A DNA stretch of 64,000 nucleotides. Source: Pseudomonas frederiksbergensis (GTDB lineage Bacteria > Pseudomonadota > Gammaproteobacteria > Pseudomonadales > Pseudomonadaceae). Of this stretch, positions 16,188 through 24,738 are shown one piece after another. The stretch spans positions 5,972,001 to 6,036,000 of the forward strand of contig NZ_CP018319.1 of NCBI RefSeq assembly GCF_001952935.1, in the 5' to 3' direction. Both the position numbers and the translations under genes were made by a program. The notes under the pieces are model-generated. The model worked only from the letters and a program-made list of their open reading frames with translations, was not told the DNA's origin and ran no database searches. Positions within the stretch are counted from its first letter, which is position 1, and each line of letters starts with the position of its first letter.

Positions 16188-17435
16188 ATGGCTCGTAAAA
16201 CAGGCATACCTAGGATTCAAAACCCACCGTCAGGCGACGGGCACCACATCACCAGCCGCTACATGAACGCCACCGAACTGGCAGAGCGGGATGCCAGACA
16301 AAAAACATATGACGACATGTTGGCCCGACAGCAGGCATATGAAGACCGTTTCGTCAGACAACCTCAACAACAGGACCCTTCCGGTTCCCGCGGGTGCGTG
16401 TTCGCCAAAAGCTGCAATCTCCCGGACGGCGTAATCAATCACGACAACCCGGCCGGGTTTGTCCCTACCGAGAAACTGGCCGATTACGGAAAATTCTCCC
16501 TGCTGGGTGGTCGCGAAAGAGATACAGCGGGAAACATCCCCCTCAAAAAAATCAGTGGTAACGCGTTACCTGCGGCATTGGGAACGCTTGTCTTAGGAGG
16601 GGTTGGGGTTGGGGTTGGGGTTGCTGGCACAAGTACTGCTAGTGGTGCAGGCGTAGTAACGGGAGGTGTTGCTGCTGGCGCATTGGCGGGAATGGTTGCA
16701 ATGCTCTGGCCGTCAAATCTGGGTGACAGTTCCCTGTATACCGAAGAACAGCTCAAGTCGATAAAGGAAGGCCGTACACGTGTCCGACTGCATATCGAAC
16801 AACAGACCGATGGCTCCTTGAAGGGATACGGATACAACACCCAAACGCGCAGCGATTGGGAAATGATTCCTGTAGTGCAGTTCGTAACTCAAGGCACTCA
16901 GCAAGTGGCTGACTTCGGCAATGGGACAACGTTGATATGGACGCCAGCCATTGACCCGTCCCGCCATTCGGGAATCCCACCGCTAGAAGGTGCCCCACAA
17001 GCCCCGCACATCTGGATTTATCCGCCTACACCAGCGGCTGACAGCATCATTGTTAACCCGATCTACCCGCCTGAGTACAAGGACTTCATACTTGTTTTTC
17101 CGGCTGATTCCGGCATCAAGCCTCTTTACATTGTCTTTTCCCTGCGATTCGATGCTGCCAGATACCATGGAAAGACCGATACACCAGTTAAAAGTAAGGG
17201 TCCCGCGAATGGCCAGGAAGCTTTGGATAATTCGCTACAGGTAAAACCTACATCGGAACGCCGGATTGGTATTGATCCCAAAACCAACGAGTTTGTCGTC
17301 TTTGATCATACGGGAGGGGACGACTACCACGGACATGTCAGAACATGGAATAAACTCCATCAAGATATGAAAAATGTATTAATCAAGGCAAAAAAAGCCG
17401 ACACCAAGGGAAACATCCTGGGAGTTAAACAGTGA
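16188..17435 (+). CDS. S-type pyocin-domain toxin
   Basis: A 415-residue protein. Residues 1-75 are polar with a charged, helix-prone stretch; 76-125 contain CVFAKSC and FVPTEKLADYG; 126-174 are a Gly/Ala/Val-rich hydrophobic segment; about 175-330 match the pyocin S translocation-type domain (IWIYPPT, FVFPADSG-like FPADSGIKPLYIVFS); and about 338-415 form a basic C-terminal module with RRIGIDPKTNEFVVFDH and YHGHVRTWNKLHQDM, of polymorphic-toxin type, possibly a nuclease but without an HNH motif. It lacks a long receptor domain, so T6SS delivery is as likely as bacteriocin release. AAGGA precedes ATG 16188. The immunity gene overlaps it by four bases. Confidence 0.8.
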   Translation: MARKTGIPRIQNPPSGDGHHITSRYMNATELAERDARQKTYDDMLARQQAYEDRFVRQPQQQDPSGSRGCVFAKSCNLPDGVINHDNPAGFVPTEKLADYGKFSLLGGRERDTAGNIPLKKISGNALPAALGTLVLGGVGVGVGVAGTSTASGAGVVTGGVAAGALAGMVAMLWPSNLGDSSLYTEEQLKSIKEGRTRVRLHIEQQTDGSLKGYGYNTQTRSDWEMIPVVQFVTQGTQQVADFGNGTTLIWTPAIDPSRHSGIPPLEGAPQAPHIWIYPPTPAADSIIVNPIYPPEYKDFILVFPADSGIKPLYIVFSLRFDAARYHGKTDTPVKSKGPANGQEALDNSLQVKPTSERRIGIDPKTNEFVVFDHTGGDDYHGHVRTWNKLHQDMKNVLIKAKKADTKGNILGVKQ

Positions 17436-17767
17436 GTCTTATCTACCACGATCCGTCGATTAGCCATGACGAAGCAGTCGGTCTCTTTGATAGCGGCTTA
17501 GAAAAGAACATTATCATCGCGCTGATTTCCATCGGATTAAATGAGCAAGACAGTGCCTGGGCTCAGACCATTTGCCTGAAACATCTCGAAAGTGGCACTC
17601 AATCGGTGGCTGCGGCAGCAATCACCGCACTCGGCCATGTAGCCCGCAGATTCGGTGAGCTTGAAATGCAAGCCGTGATGCCCGCCCTTGATTCCGTAAA
17701 AGGAAAATTCCCTGCACTTGAAGCCACAGTTGCTGACACGCTCGACGATATTGAAATGTTCACCTGA
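17432..17767 (+). CDS. HEAT-like immunity protein for the adjacent toxin
   Basis: A 111-residue acidic protein. It starts at GTG 17432, inside the GTGA overlap with the toxin stop, so translation is coupled. The sequence is alpha-helical with HEAT-like repeats (WAQTICLKHLESGTQSVAAAAITALGHVAR, LDSVKG). Size, position, charge and coupling mark it as the immunity partner that would bind and block the basic C-terminal toxin module. A hairpin terminator follows. Confidence 0.8.
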   Translation: MSLIYHDPSISHDEAVGLFDSGLEKNIIIALISIGLNEQDSAWAQTICLKHLESGTQSVAAAAITALGHVARRFGELEMQAVMPALDSVKGKFPALEATVADTLDDIEMFT

Positions 17768-17795
17768 CTCGCTGAATCAAACCAGAAAACATAAA

Positions 17796-17831
17796 AACCC
17801 CACCATTTCTTCTAACTGAGATGGCGGGGTT
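17796..17831 (+). terminator. hairpin between immunity gene and FKBP
   Basis: Stem AACCCCACCAT / ATGGCGGGGTT with one mismatch and a 14-base loop. It lies between convergent genes. The T run on the plus strand is poor; an A run lies before it, which gives Ts on the minus strand, so it may serve the FKBP gene better. Confidence 0.6.
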
Positions 17832-17857
17832 CGCCATTTCAGCCCACACCCAACAAA

Positions 17858-18196
17858 TCAATCATCCCGCGTCAGCACTTCCAGCAATTCAATCTCGAAA
17901 ATCAGGTTCGAGTTCGGCGTGATCTTGCCCATGGTCCGTTCACCGTAGGCCAGATGCGCCGGCACCAGCAGTTTTCGCTTGCCGCCGACCTGCATGCCCA
18001 TAATCCCCTGGTCCCAACCCTTGATCACCCGCCCCGTGCCAATCACGCACTGGAATGGTTTACCCCGGCTGTAGGAAGAATCGAATTCTGTCCCGTCTTC
18101 CAGCCAGCCGCGGTATTGGGTGGTAATCAGCGCGCCTTTGACGGCGGTTTTGCCGTCGCCCGGCTCAAGGTCAATGATTTGCAACTCGTCGTTCAT
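17858..18196 (-). CDS. FKBP-type peptidyl-prolyl isomerase
   Basis: A 112-residue single-domain FKBP with the patterns YRGWLEDGTEFDSSYSRGKPF, VIKGWDQGIMGM, RKLLVPAHLAYGER and LIFEIELLEV. It speeds cis-trans isomerisation of proline bonds and is probably cytoplasmic, as there is no signal peptide. The start is ATG 18196, with TAGGA upstream. Its last codons are duplicated at 16069-16104 on the far side of the toxin module, so this gene end seems to be a recombination or insertion point. Confidence 0.92.
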   Translation of the reverse strand: MNDELQIIDLEPGDGKTAVKGALITTQYRGWLEDGTEFDSSYSRGKPFQCVIGTGRVIKGWDQGIMGMQVGGKRKLLVPAHLAYGERTMGKITPNSNLIFEIELLEVLTRDD

Positions 18197-18341
18197 GATT
18201 CCTACTCGTTCACGGTCGCCCGGTGATTGGGGCGCGGACGGAGGTTTTCGCAGAAACCGGCGCGCAAGGCAATCCACGGAACCGAAAGACCGTCCTCCGG
18301 CTCACATGAATAACGTCTTCGTTTCAGGAAAGGATGCTCTG

Positions 18342-19406
18342 ATGACCGACTCATCACCGCTGTACAGTTTCATCCCGCCCTACATCCTCAACCGAATCAT
18401 CGCCTACGGTTCCGACCATCAGCGCTCCAGCGCCCAGGCCACGCTGACCCATGTCCGTCGTCTGCGGCACAATCCCGGCCCGCCATCGCGGCCACCCGCC
18501 AAAGCGATCCTGCCGCTGTCCGGTCGCCCCGGCCTGGCACAGCGCAGTATTCATGACGCGCAAGGCAAAATGCTGCTGCCGGGTATGCCTGTGCGACTTG
18601 AAGGTCAGGCGGCAACCGGCGATCCGGCGGTCGACGAAGCCTACGACGCAATGGGTGCCAGCTATGATTTCTTCTGGAAGGTGCTGGGTCGGGACTCCAT
18701 CGACAACAAGGGTTTTGCCTTGGTCGGCAGCGTGCATTACGGCCAGGATTACGAGAACGCCTTCTGGAACGGCGCGCAAATGGTGTTCGGTGACGGCGAT
18801 GGCGAAATCTTCGAGCGTTTCACCCGCTCTCTGGATGTTGTCGGTCACGAGTTGACGCACGGCGTGATCGAAAGCGAAGCCGGTCTGGTTTATGCCAACC
18901 AGTCCGGGGCATTGAATGAATCGATATCGGACGTTTTCGGGGTGCTGATCAAACAACATGTACTGGGCCAGACCGCCGAAGAGGCCGACTGGCTGATCGG
19001 CGCCGACTTGTTGGCACCGGGCATCAAAGGTATCGGTTTACGCTCGATGGCCCATCCGGGCACGGCTTATGACGACCCGTTGCTCGGCAAGGATCCGCAA
19101 CCGGATCACATGCGCAAGTTCGTCATCACCCAGGAAGACAACGGCGGTGTGCACATCAATTCGGGCATCCCCAATCGGGCGTTTTATCTGGCCGCGATGG
19201 CGCTGGGCGGTTTTGCCTGGGAAAAAACCGGCCGCATCTGGTACGACGCGTTGTGCGACAAGCGCCTGAGTAGCGAAGCGACATTCAGTGCCTTCGCGCA
19301 ATTGACTGTCGAGCATGCCCGGCAAGGATTGGGTGCATCGGCAGTCGAGGCGGTGCGCCACGGCTGGTCTGAAGTGGGCGTCGACCTGACGCTGGAGGAA
19401 CAATGA
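18342..19406 (+). CDS. protealysin-like M4 (thermolysin-family) metalloprotease
   Basis: A 354-residue M4 peptidase. The zinc site HELTH is at 169-173 with the third ligand E193 in NESISDVFG, and the active-site pattern GGVHINSGIPN follows. There is no signal peptide. The short N-terminus has the PLYSFIPPYIL element of the protealysin-type propeptide, so it should mature by removal of about 50 residues. AGGAAAGG nine bases before ATG 18342 fixes the start. The next gene encodes an emfourin-type inhibitor and overlaps by four bases, as in the protealysin operon of Serratia. Confidence 0.92.
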   Translation: MTDSSPLYSFIPPYILNRIIAYGSDHQRSSAQATLTHVRRLRHNPGPPSRPPAKAILPLSGRPGLAQRSIHDAQGKMLLPGMPVRLEGQAATGDPAVDEAYDAMGASYDFFWKVLGRDSIDNKGFALVGSVHYGQDYENAFWNGAQMVFGDGDGEIFERFTRSLDVVGHELTHGVIESEAGLVYANQSGALNESISDVFGVLIKQHVLGQTAEEADWLIGADLLAPGIKGIGLRSMAHPGTAYDDPLLGKDPQPDHMRKFVITQEDNGGVHINSGIPNRAFYLAAMALGGFAWEKTGRIWYDALCDKRLSSEATFSAFAQLTVEHARQGLGASAVEAVRHGWSEVGVDLTLEEQ

Positions 19407-19726
19407 AAACCTTGCCAACGCTGGACGATAACGCGGTGGTCTGTGTCTCCCGCCAGGGCGGTATGGCGGCGATCCACAGCTTGACCCGCCCCCGAGAGAT
19501 CGAATTCGCCCAATGCGATGCAGAGCAACGTAGCCGCATCAGCTCGTTGCTCGAAGGTTGCCTGCCTATGACGAGTTCATCCGCCGGCCGCGGCGATCAG
19601 CGCTTCTATCAAATCGAAGTGCGCTACCGCAGCGGCGAACAGGACGACCGGATGGTGATGAAGGTGCCTGAAGATAAAGCGCCTGGAGAATTGGTGCATC
19701 TGTGGGACAAAGGTGAACTGCTATAA
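19403..19726 (+). CDS. emfourin-type protealysin inhibitor
   Basis: A 107-residue protein starting at the ATGA overlap with the protease stop. The features VSRQGGMAAIH near the start, FYQIEVRYRSG and the C-terminal LVHLWDKGELL fit the small inhibitors paired with protealysin-like M4 proteases. It would bind the mature protease and block its active site in the cytoplasm. The pairing and translational coupling are direct observations; inhibition is inferred from the family. Confidence 0.8.
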   Translation: MKTLPTLDDNAVVCVSRQGGMAAIHSLTRPREIEFAQCDAEQRSRISSLLEGCLPMTSSSAGRGDQRFYQIEVRYRSGEQDDRMVMKVPEDKAPGELVHLWDKGELL

Positions 19727-19829
19727 GTTTGGCGCCCCTGGTAATAGAGGCTGCTGATCGAGGGCCGTGTGAACTAACATAGGCGCACCTCTCCCGATAT
19801 GGCTGATACGCGACGATGGCAAAACCTGC

Positions 19830-20903
19830 ATGAATGTGGACTGGACCAGCGTCGCCATCGGCTCAGTGATGCTAGCCCTGATCGTCGCGTTGATCGGTCG
19901 CGAGCGCTCGCTGCAAAAGCAGCTGGCCGAGTATCGCGTACTGATCACCAGCCTGACTGACGGACAAAACATCCGTCAGGACGGTGACGCCGAACGCTTC
20001 AAGCGCAGCCAGTACTTCGCCCGTATCGGCACATGGGACTGGGACGTCGACACCGACAAGCTCTACTGGTCGGAAGCTATCTACGGCATGTTTGGCTTCA
20101 AGATCGACGAAGTAACGCCCTCCTACGCGCTGTTTTGCTCATGTGTCCACCCGGACGACCGGGCCAGGGTCCGGGCCGGGGAATTGCGCTGCCTGGATAC
20201 CGGCGACAACCATGACGAGGAATATCGGGTGGTGTGGCCCGACGGCACGATCCGCTGGCTTCGGGAAACAGGCAATGTGGTCAAGAACGACCACGATGCA
20301 ACGATCAAGATGATGGGTGTGGTACGCGATATCACCGAGGAAAAAGCCTCCGCCAGCTACCTGCAACACCTGGCCCATTTCGATCCGCTGACCGGTCTGC
20401 CCAATCGTCTGGTACTCGAGGAGCGTCTGTCCGAAGCGCTGGAACAGGCGCGCATCAGCGCCACGAGGGTTGCGCTGGTATTCGTCGATCTCAATGGTTT
20501 CAAGGCAATCAACGACCATTACGGCCATGCCGCCGGCGACCGGGTATTGATCACCACTGCCACCCGACTGAAGAAAATCCTGCGTTCAACCGATACCGTC
20601 GCCCGCATCGGTGGCGACGAATTTGTGGTCATCCTTCAAGGCCTGCCCCAGGGCAAAAGCCTGCAAGACGAAGCCCGCCGCATCTGCCAGAAAATCTTCG
20701 TCGAACTGTCGCCACCGGTGACCATCGGCAATGATCAACGACACATCGGCACCAGCCTTGGGGTCGCGGTGTTCCCGGACCATGCGCCGAGCATGGACCG
20801 GTTGATTCATATTGCGGATCTGGCGATGTATGAGGCGAAGCGCAGTGGGAATAACCAGTATCGGTTGGGTGAACAATCGATGAGTCATAGCCGGGTCGAT
20901 TGA
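19830..20903 (+). CDS. PAS-GGDEF diguanylate cyclase
   Basis: A 357-residue protein: one N-terminal membrane helix (about 7-23), a short coiled region, a PAS domain with PAC motif at about 60-175 (GTWDWDVDTDKLYWSE, HPDDRARV, VRDITEEKAS), and a GGDEF domain (DPLTGLPNRLVLEERL, FVDLNGFKAINDHYGHAAGD, RIGGDEFVVIL). The intact GGDEF motif predicts cyclic-di-GMP synthesis. The PAS may sense a small ligand or redox state. The start lacks a strong ribosome site. It is convergent with the next gene, five bases away. Confidence 0.92.
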   Translation: MNVDWTSVAIGSVMLALIVALIGRERSLQKQLAEYRVLITSLTDGQNIRQDGDAERFKRSQYFARIGTWDWDVDTDKLYWSEAIYGMFGFKIDEVTPSYALFCSCVHPDDRARVRAGELRCLDTGDNHDEEYRVVWPDGTIRWLRETGNVVKNDHDATIKMMGVVRDITEEKASASYLQHLAHFDPLTGLPNRLVLEERLSEALEQARISATRVALVFVDLNGFKAINDHYGHAAGDRVLITTATRLKKILRSTDTVARIGGDEFVVILQGLPQGKSLQDEARRICQKIFVELSPPVTIGNDQRHIGTSLGVAVFPDHAPSMDRLIHIADLAMYEAKRSGNNQYRLGEQSMSHSRVD

Positions 20904-20908
20904 CCCGT

Positions 20909-21373
20909 TCAGTCCTTGCGCCGGCCGAAAGGAATGCCGTTAAACGTGTGGGTGCAGCAATGACAGTTTGGCGTCATGTGCTCGGCTTTCAGCTCAGGAT
21001 TGACGATCCGCAGATACCCTTGATCATCGACATACAAGCCGCTGAAGTAGCTCGACTCTCCCAGACACACCTGCGCTTTCCTTTGGTTTTCATGCAAAGC
21101 AACCATCCAGAACACCGGTTCAGGCCGATCGAGGCGAGCCACCGTTTCGCTGAAAACCTCATCCCATTGCCTACCGACGCGAGACAGCAGAAACCGGAAC
21201 AACGGCGTGTAATCGAACCCGTGCCGGCGAGTTCCATGCATCGAACCCCGTGACGCATCGTTGTTGATTTCATTCTTGGTATTGCGCTGATGCCGGTAAT
21301 GCCCGGTAATTTCGTTACGCCAGACACCCCAAGTGCGGGTATTGACCTTGCGGTAGAGGGGTTTCTTGTCCAA
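20909..21373 (-). CDS. hypothetical protein with C-terminal CHCC motif
   Basis: I do not recognise this 154-residue protein. It is basic, has no membrane segment, and is rich in arginine, histidine and tryptophan. It ends in NCHCCTHTFNGIPFGRRKD; the cysteine/histidine cluster could bind metal. A segment DYTPLFRFLLSRVGRQWDEVF resembles nothing I can name. The frame is closed and the codon use is normal for the region, and its 3' end almost touches the diguanylate cyclase stop, so it is likely real. Confidence 0.65.
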   Translation of the reverse strand: MDKKPLYRKVNTRTWGVWRNEITGHYRHQRNTKNEINNDASRGSMHGTRRHGFDYTPLFRFLLSRVGRQWDEVFSETVARLDRPEPVFWMVALHENQRKAQVCLGESSYFSGLYVDDQGYLRIVNPELKAEHMTPNCHCCTHTFNGIPFGRRKD

Positions 21374-21499
21374 CGGGTAGCTCCTGACATCCAGTCAATG
21401 AAATCGCCGCCGAGCTTTACCGGAACCGCTGGCGATTTCAATCAGCCTTCAATGGCCAAATGTTGCTTGCGGGCTAACGCTCCACTGGCGTGATATCCA

Positions 21500-21590
21500 C
21501 AAGCAAGCTCACTCCCACATTTATTTGCAGGGGGCGGAGATACGGTGTCCACCACAGAACCATTGTGGGAGCGAGCCTGCTCGCGATGAC
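21500..21590. repeat. REP-type inverted repeat upstream of the Kef gene
   Basis: Arms CAAGCAAGCTCACTCCCACA and TGTGGGAGCGAGCCTGCTCGCG around a 43-base spacer. This is the GTGGGAGCGGGCTTGCTCGC family, also seen at 34560, 37765, 45886, 53548 and 55450. Confidence 0.85.
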
Positions 21591-21688
21591 GGTAGGCCAG
21601 GCAACATCGTTATCTGTCATTGCTGACGCATGAAGCATCACCCTTTATCCTTGTCCCCCCGCCATACCGAGTGAATGGAGTTTTTGCC

Positions 21689-23497
21689 ATGCCCCATGAA
21701 GGCAACCTGCTGCAAGCCGCTGTCGTGTTTCTGTTCGCTGCGGTGCTCACCGTTCCCTTGGCCAAGCGCCTGCAACTGGGGGCGGTGCTGGGTTACCTGT
21801 TTGCCGGCGTGATCATCGGCCCGTCGGTGCTGGGCTTGATTGGCAATCCGCAAAGCGTCAGCCACATTTCCGAACTCGGGGTGGTGTTGCTGCTGTTCAT
21901 CATTGGCCTGGAACTGTCGCCGCGACGTTTGTGGGTGATGCGCAAATCGGTGTTCGGCGTCGGCCTGGCGCAAGTGCTGCTCACGGGCACGCTGATTGGT
22001 GTGCTGGCGTTGTTCGTGTTCGGCCAACCGTTGAACAGTGCGATCGTACTGGGCTTGGGCCTGGCGCTGTCGTCTACGGCATTCGGATTGCAAAGCCTGG
22101 CCGAGCGCAAGGAACTGACCAGCCCCCACGGGCGTTTGGCATTTGCGATTCTGCTGTTCCAGGACATCGCCGCTATCCCGTTGATCGCCATGGTGCCGTT
22201 GCTGGCGGGCGGCGATCACACCAGCAGCGCGGGTGAAGGCCTCAATCACGGCTTGCGTGTGCTGGGCAGCATCGCGGTGATGGTGATCGGTGGGCGATAC
22301 CTGTTGCGTCCGGTGTTCCGGGTGGTGGCCAAGACCGGTTTGCCGGAAGTCTCCACGGCCACCGCATTGCTGGTGGTGATGGGCACGGCATGGCTGATGG
22401 ATCTGGTCGGCGTGTCCATGGCGCTGGGGGCGTTTCTCGCCGGGTTGCTGCTGGCGGATTCCGAATACCGCCACGAACTGGAAGCGCAAATCGAGCCGTT
22501 CAAGGGATTGCTGCTGGGGCTGTTTTTCATCAGTGTCGGCATGGGCGCGAACCTGAGCCTGCTCCTGAGCGCCCCGATCACGGTGCTGGGCCTGACCCTG
22601 CTGCTGATCGCAATCAAATTGCCGCTGTTGTTCGTTGTCGGTCGGCTGGCCGGTGGCTTGGGCAAGGTCAGTGCGATTCGCCTCGGCATCGTGCTCGCGG
22701 CCGGTGGTGAATTTGCGTTTGTGGTGTTCAAGATCGGCCGCGATCAGGGGCTGTTCGAGCCGAACCTGTACGACTTGCTGGTGCTGACCATCACCTTGTC
22801 GATGGCGGTGACGCCATTGCTGTTGCTGATTTGCGCGCGACTGGTCAGCCCCAAGGTTCAACCGGTGGTGGTGCCGGAGAAATTCCGCGAGATCGATACC
22901 GACACGCCACGCGTGGTGATCGCCGGCATGGGCCGTATGGGGCAGATCGTTGCGCGGATTCTGCGCGCGCAGAACATCAAGTTCGTCGCCCTCGACACCT
23001 CGGTGGAAACCATCGAACTGTCGCGCAGCTTCGGCGGTGTGCCGGTGTTCTACGGCGACCCGATGCGCCCGGAGATCCTCAGTGCGGCCAAGGTCGAGCA
23101 GGCGGAATACTTTGTCATCGCCACCGACGACCCGGACACCAACATCAAGACCGCCGAACTGGTGCACAAACTCTACCCGCACATCAAAATCATCGCCCGG
23201 GCACGGAACCGCCAGCATGTGCATCGCTTGGTGGACCTTGGCGCCGAGGCCATTCGGGAAACCTATTATTCGAGTCTGGAAATGAGCCGCCGCACGCTGG
23301 TCGGCCTGGGGCTGACCCAGGCCCAGGCCGATGCGCGGATCAAGCGTTTCAAGCATCACGACGAGCAGGTGCTTGAGGCCCAGCACATGATTTACGACGA
23401 TGCGGCGAAAGTCTTGCAGACGGCGCAGGAAGCCCGGGCGGAATTGGCGAGATTGTTTGAGTCGGATCAACTGGAAGAAGAATCAGGCAAGGCATAA
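21689..23497 (+). CDS. Kef-type monovalent cation:proton antiporter
   Basis: A 602-residue CPA2 transporter. Residues about 1-385 form the Na+/H+ exchanger membrane domain (KRLQLGAVLGYLFAGVIIGP, LGLALSSTAFGLQ, GAFLAGLLLADSEYRHELEAQIEPF), and a Rossmann RCK/TrkA-N domain starts near 408 (VVIAGMGRMGQIVARIL). This is the KefB/KefC architecture for glutathione-adduct-gated potassium efflux. No KefF/KefG ancillary gene is adjacent. GGAG eight bases before ATG 21689 sets the start. Confidence 0.9.
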   Translation: MPHEGNLLQAAVVFLFAAVLTVPLAKRLQLGAVLGYLFAGVIIGPSVLGLIGNPQSVSHISELGVVLLLFIIGLELSPRRLWVMRKSVFGVGLAQVLLTGTLIGVLALFVFGQPLNSAIVLGLGLALSSTAFGLQSLAERKELTSPHGRLAFAILLFQDIAAIPLIAMVPLLAGGDHTSSAGEGLNHGLRVLGSIAVMVIGGRYLLRPVFRVVAKTGLPEVSTATALLVVMGTAWLMDLVGVSMALGAFLAGLLLADSEYRHELEAQIEPFKGLLLGLFFISVGMGANLSLLLSAPITVLGLTLLLIAIKLPLLFVVGRLAGGLGKVSAIRLGIVLAAGGEFAFVVFKIGRDQGLFEPNLYDLLVLTITLSMAVTPLLLLICARLVSPKVQPVVVPEKFREIDTDTPRVVIAGMGRMGQIVARILRAQNIKFVALDTSVETIELSRSFGGVPVFYGDPMRPEILSAAKVEQAEYFVIATDDPDTNIKTAELVHKLYPHIKIIARARNRQHVHRLVDLGAEAIRETYYSSLEMSRRTLVGLGLTQAQADARIKRFKHHDEQVLEAQHMIYDDAAKVLQTAQEARAELARLFESDQLEEESGKA

Positions 23498-23498
23498 C

Positions 23499-23612
23499 TG
23501 ATCGTTCCCACGCTCTGCGTGGGAATGCCGCCCGGGACGCTCCGCGGCCCTTCGCAAGTCGTGACGCAGAGCGTCACAGGATGCATTCCCACGCAGAGCG
23601 TGGGAACGATCG
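23499..23612. repeat. REP-type inverted repeat in the alkC leader
   Basis: Arms TGATCGTTCCCACGCTCTGC and the reverse complement ending at 23612, with an inner GGGACGCTCCGCGG / GTGACGCAGAGCGTC pair. It ends only 16 bases before the alkC start codon. Confidence 0.88.
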
Positions 23613-23628
23613 ACATAAGGAATCCACA

Positions 23629-24738
23629 ATGGCCGCTGACCAACCCGCTCCCGCCCTGAAAGAAATCTTCAACGCCGACCGCCTCAAGCACATCGCCACC
23701 GAGATGACCGCCGTCTACCCTGCGTTCAACGCCAAGGCCTTCCTTAAACTGGCCAACGACGGACTGGCCGAATTATCCATCATGCAGCGCATGGCCCGTG
23801 TCAGCGAGTGCCTGCACGCGGTCCTGCCGTTGAGCTATGAAGAGACGCTTGAAGTGCTGCGCGCCCTCGCTCCACGGCTGAACAGCGGCTTCGTCAGCAT
23901 TTCATTACCGCATTACGTGGCGACCTATGGCGGACAGGCCTTCGAGCAGTCGATGGAGGCGCTGAAATATTTCACCACCTTCGGTTCCTCGGAATTCGCG
24001 ATCCGCTATTTCTTGCGCAGTGACATCGAACGCTCCTTGGCGGTCATGCACGAGTGGTCCCAGGATGAAAACGAACACGTCCGCCGTCTGGCCAGCGAAG
24101 GCAGCCGACCGCGCCTGCCATGGTCGTTTCGACTGGAACAGATTCAGGCTGACCCGACATTGGCGGCGGCGATCCTCGACAACCTCAAGACCGACAACAG
24201 CCTCTACGTGCGCAAATCCGTGGCCAACCACCTCAACGACATCACCAAGGATCACCCCGAATGGGTGCTGGACCTGATCGAAGGCTGGTCACTGGACAAC
24301 AAACACACGGCATGGATCGCCAAACACGCCCTGCGCAGCCTGATCAAACAAGGCAATCAACGCGCATTGGCGATCATTGGCGCGGGCGGCAAACCTGAGG
24401 TCGAGATCATCGATGTGAAGGTGGAACCGGCGGTGATTCGTCTGGGTGAAAAAATCACCCTGTCCTTCACCGTGAAATCCAAGGTGCAGGACAGTCAGCG
24501 ACTGGTGATCGACTACGCGATCGATTACGTCAAAGCCAACGGCAGCACCTCGGCGAAGGTGTTCAAGCTCAAGGCGCTAACCCTTCCCGGCAAGGCGACT
24601 GAATCCATCGCCCGTAGCCAGCAGATCAAGGAACTCACCACCCGCCGGCATTACGCCGGTCAACACTCCGTGCACATTCTGGTGAACGGCGAGCGCCTGG
24701 CCAGCACCGGGTTCGAGATTAGCGCTGACGTTGATTGA
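23629..24738 (+). CDS. alkC: AlkC-type DNA alkylation repair glycosylase
   Basis: A 369-residue protein. The first 270 residues are HEAT-like helical repeats of the AlkC/AlkD glycosylase superfamily (FGSSEFAIRYFLRSD, WSQDENEHVRRLASEGSRPRLPW, LYVRKSVANHLNDITKDHP, HTAWIAKHALRSLIKQG). The last 90 residues look like an immunoglobulin-like beta domain, as described for Pseudomonas AlkC. These enzymes remove 3-methyladenine-type lesions without base flipping. The start is ATG 23629 with ATAAGG upstream, directly after a REP. The 3' end overlaps the convergent cytochrome b561 gene by 20 bases. Confidence 0.9.
   Translation: MAADQPAPALKEIFNADRLKHIATEMTAVYPAFNAKAFLKLANDGLAELSIMQRMARVSECLHAVLPLSYEETLEVLRALAPRLNSGFVSISLPHYVATYGGQAFEQSMEALKYFTTFGSSEFAIRYFLRSDIERSLAVMHEWSQDENEHVRRLASEGSRPRLPWSFRLEQIQADPTLAAAILDNLKTDNSLYVRKSVANHLNDITKDHPEWVLDLIEGWSLDNKHTAWIAKHALRSLIKQGNQRALAIIGAGGKPEVEIIDVKVEPAVIRLGEKITLSFTVKSKVQDSQRLVIDYAIDYVKANGSTSAKVFKLKALTLPGKATESIARSQQIKELTTRRHYAGQHSVHILVNGERLASTGFEISADVD

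Noticed and set aside
21638..23470. 610-codon open frame on the minus strand opposite the Kef gene
   Set aside because: Its composition is Gln/His/Arg-rich low-complexity sequence, it exactly mirrors the codon phase of the transporter, and it has no recognisable domain. It is a shadow of a high-G+C gene.
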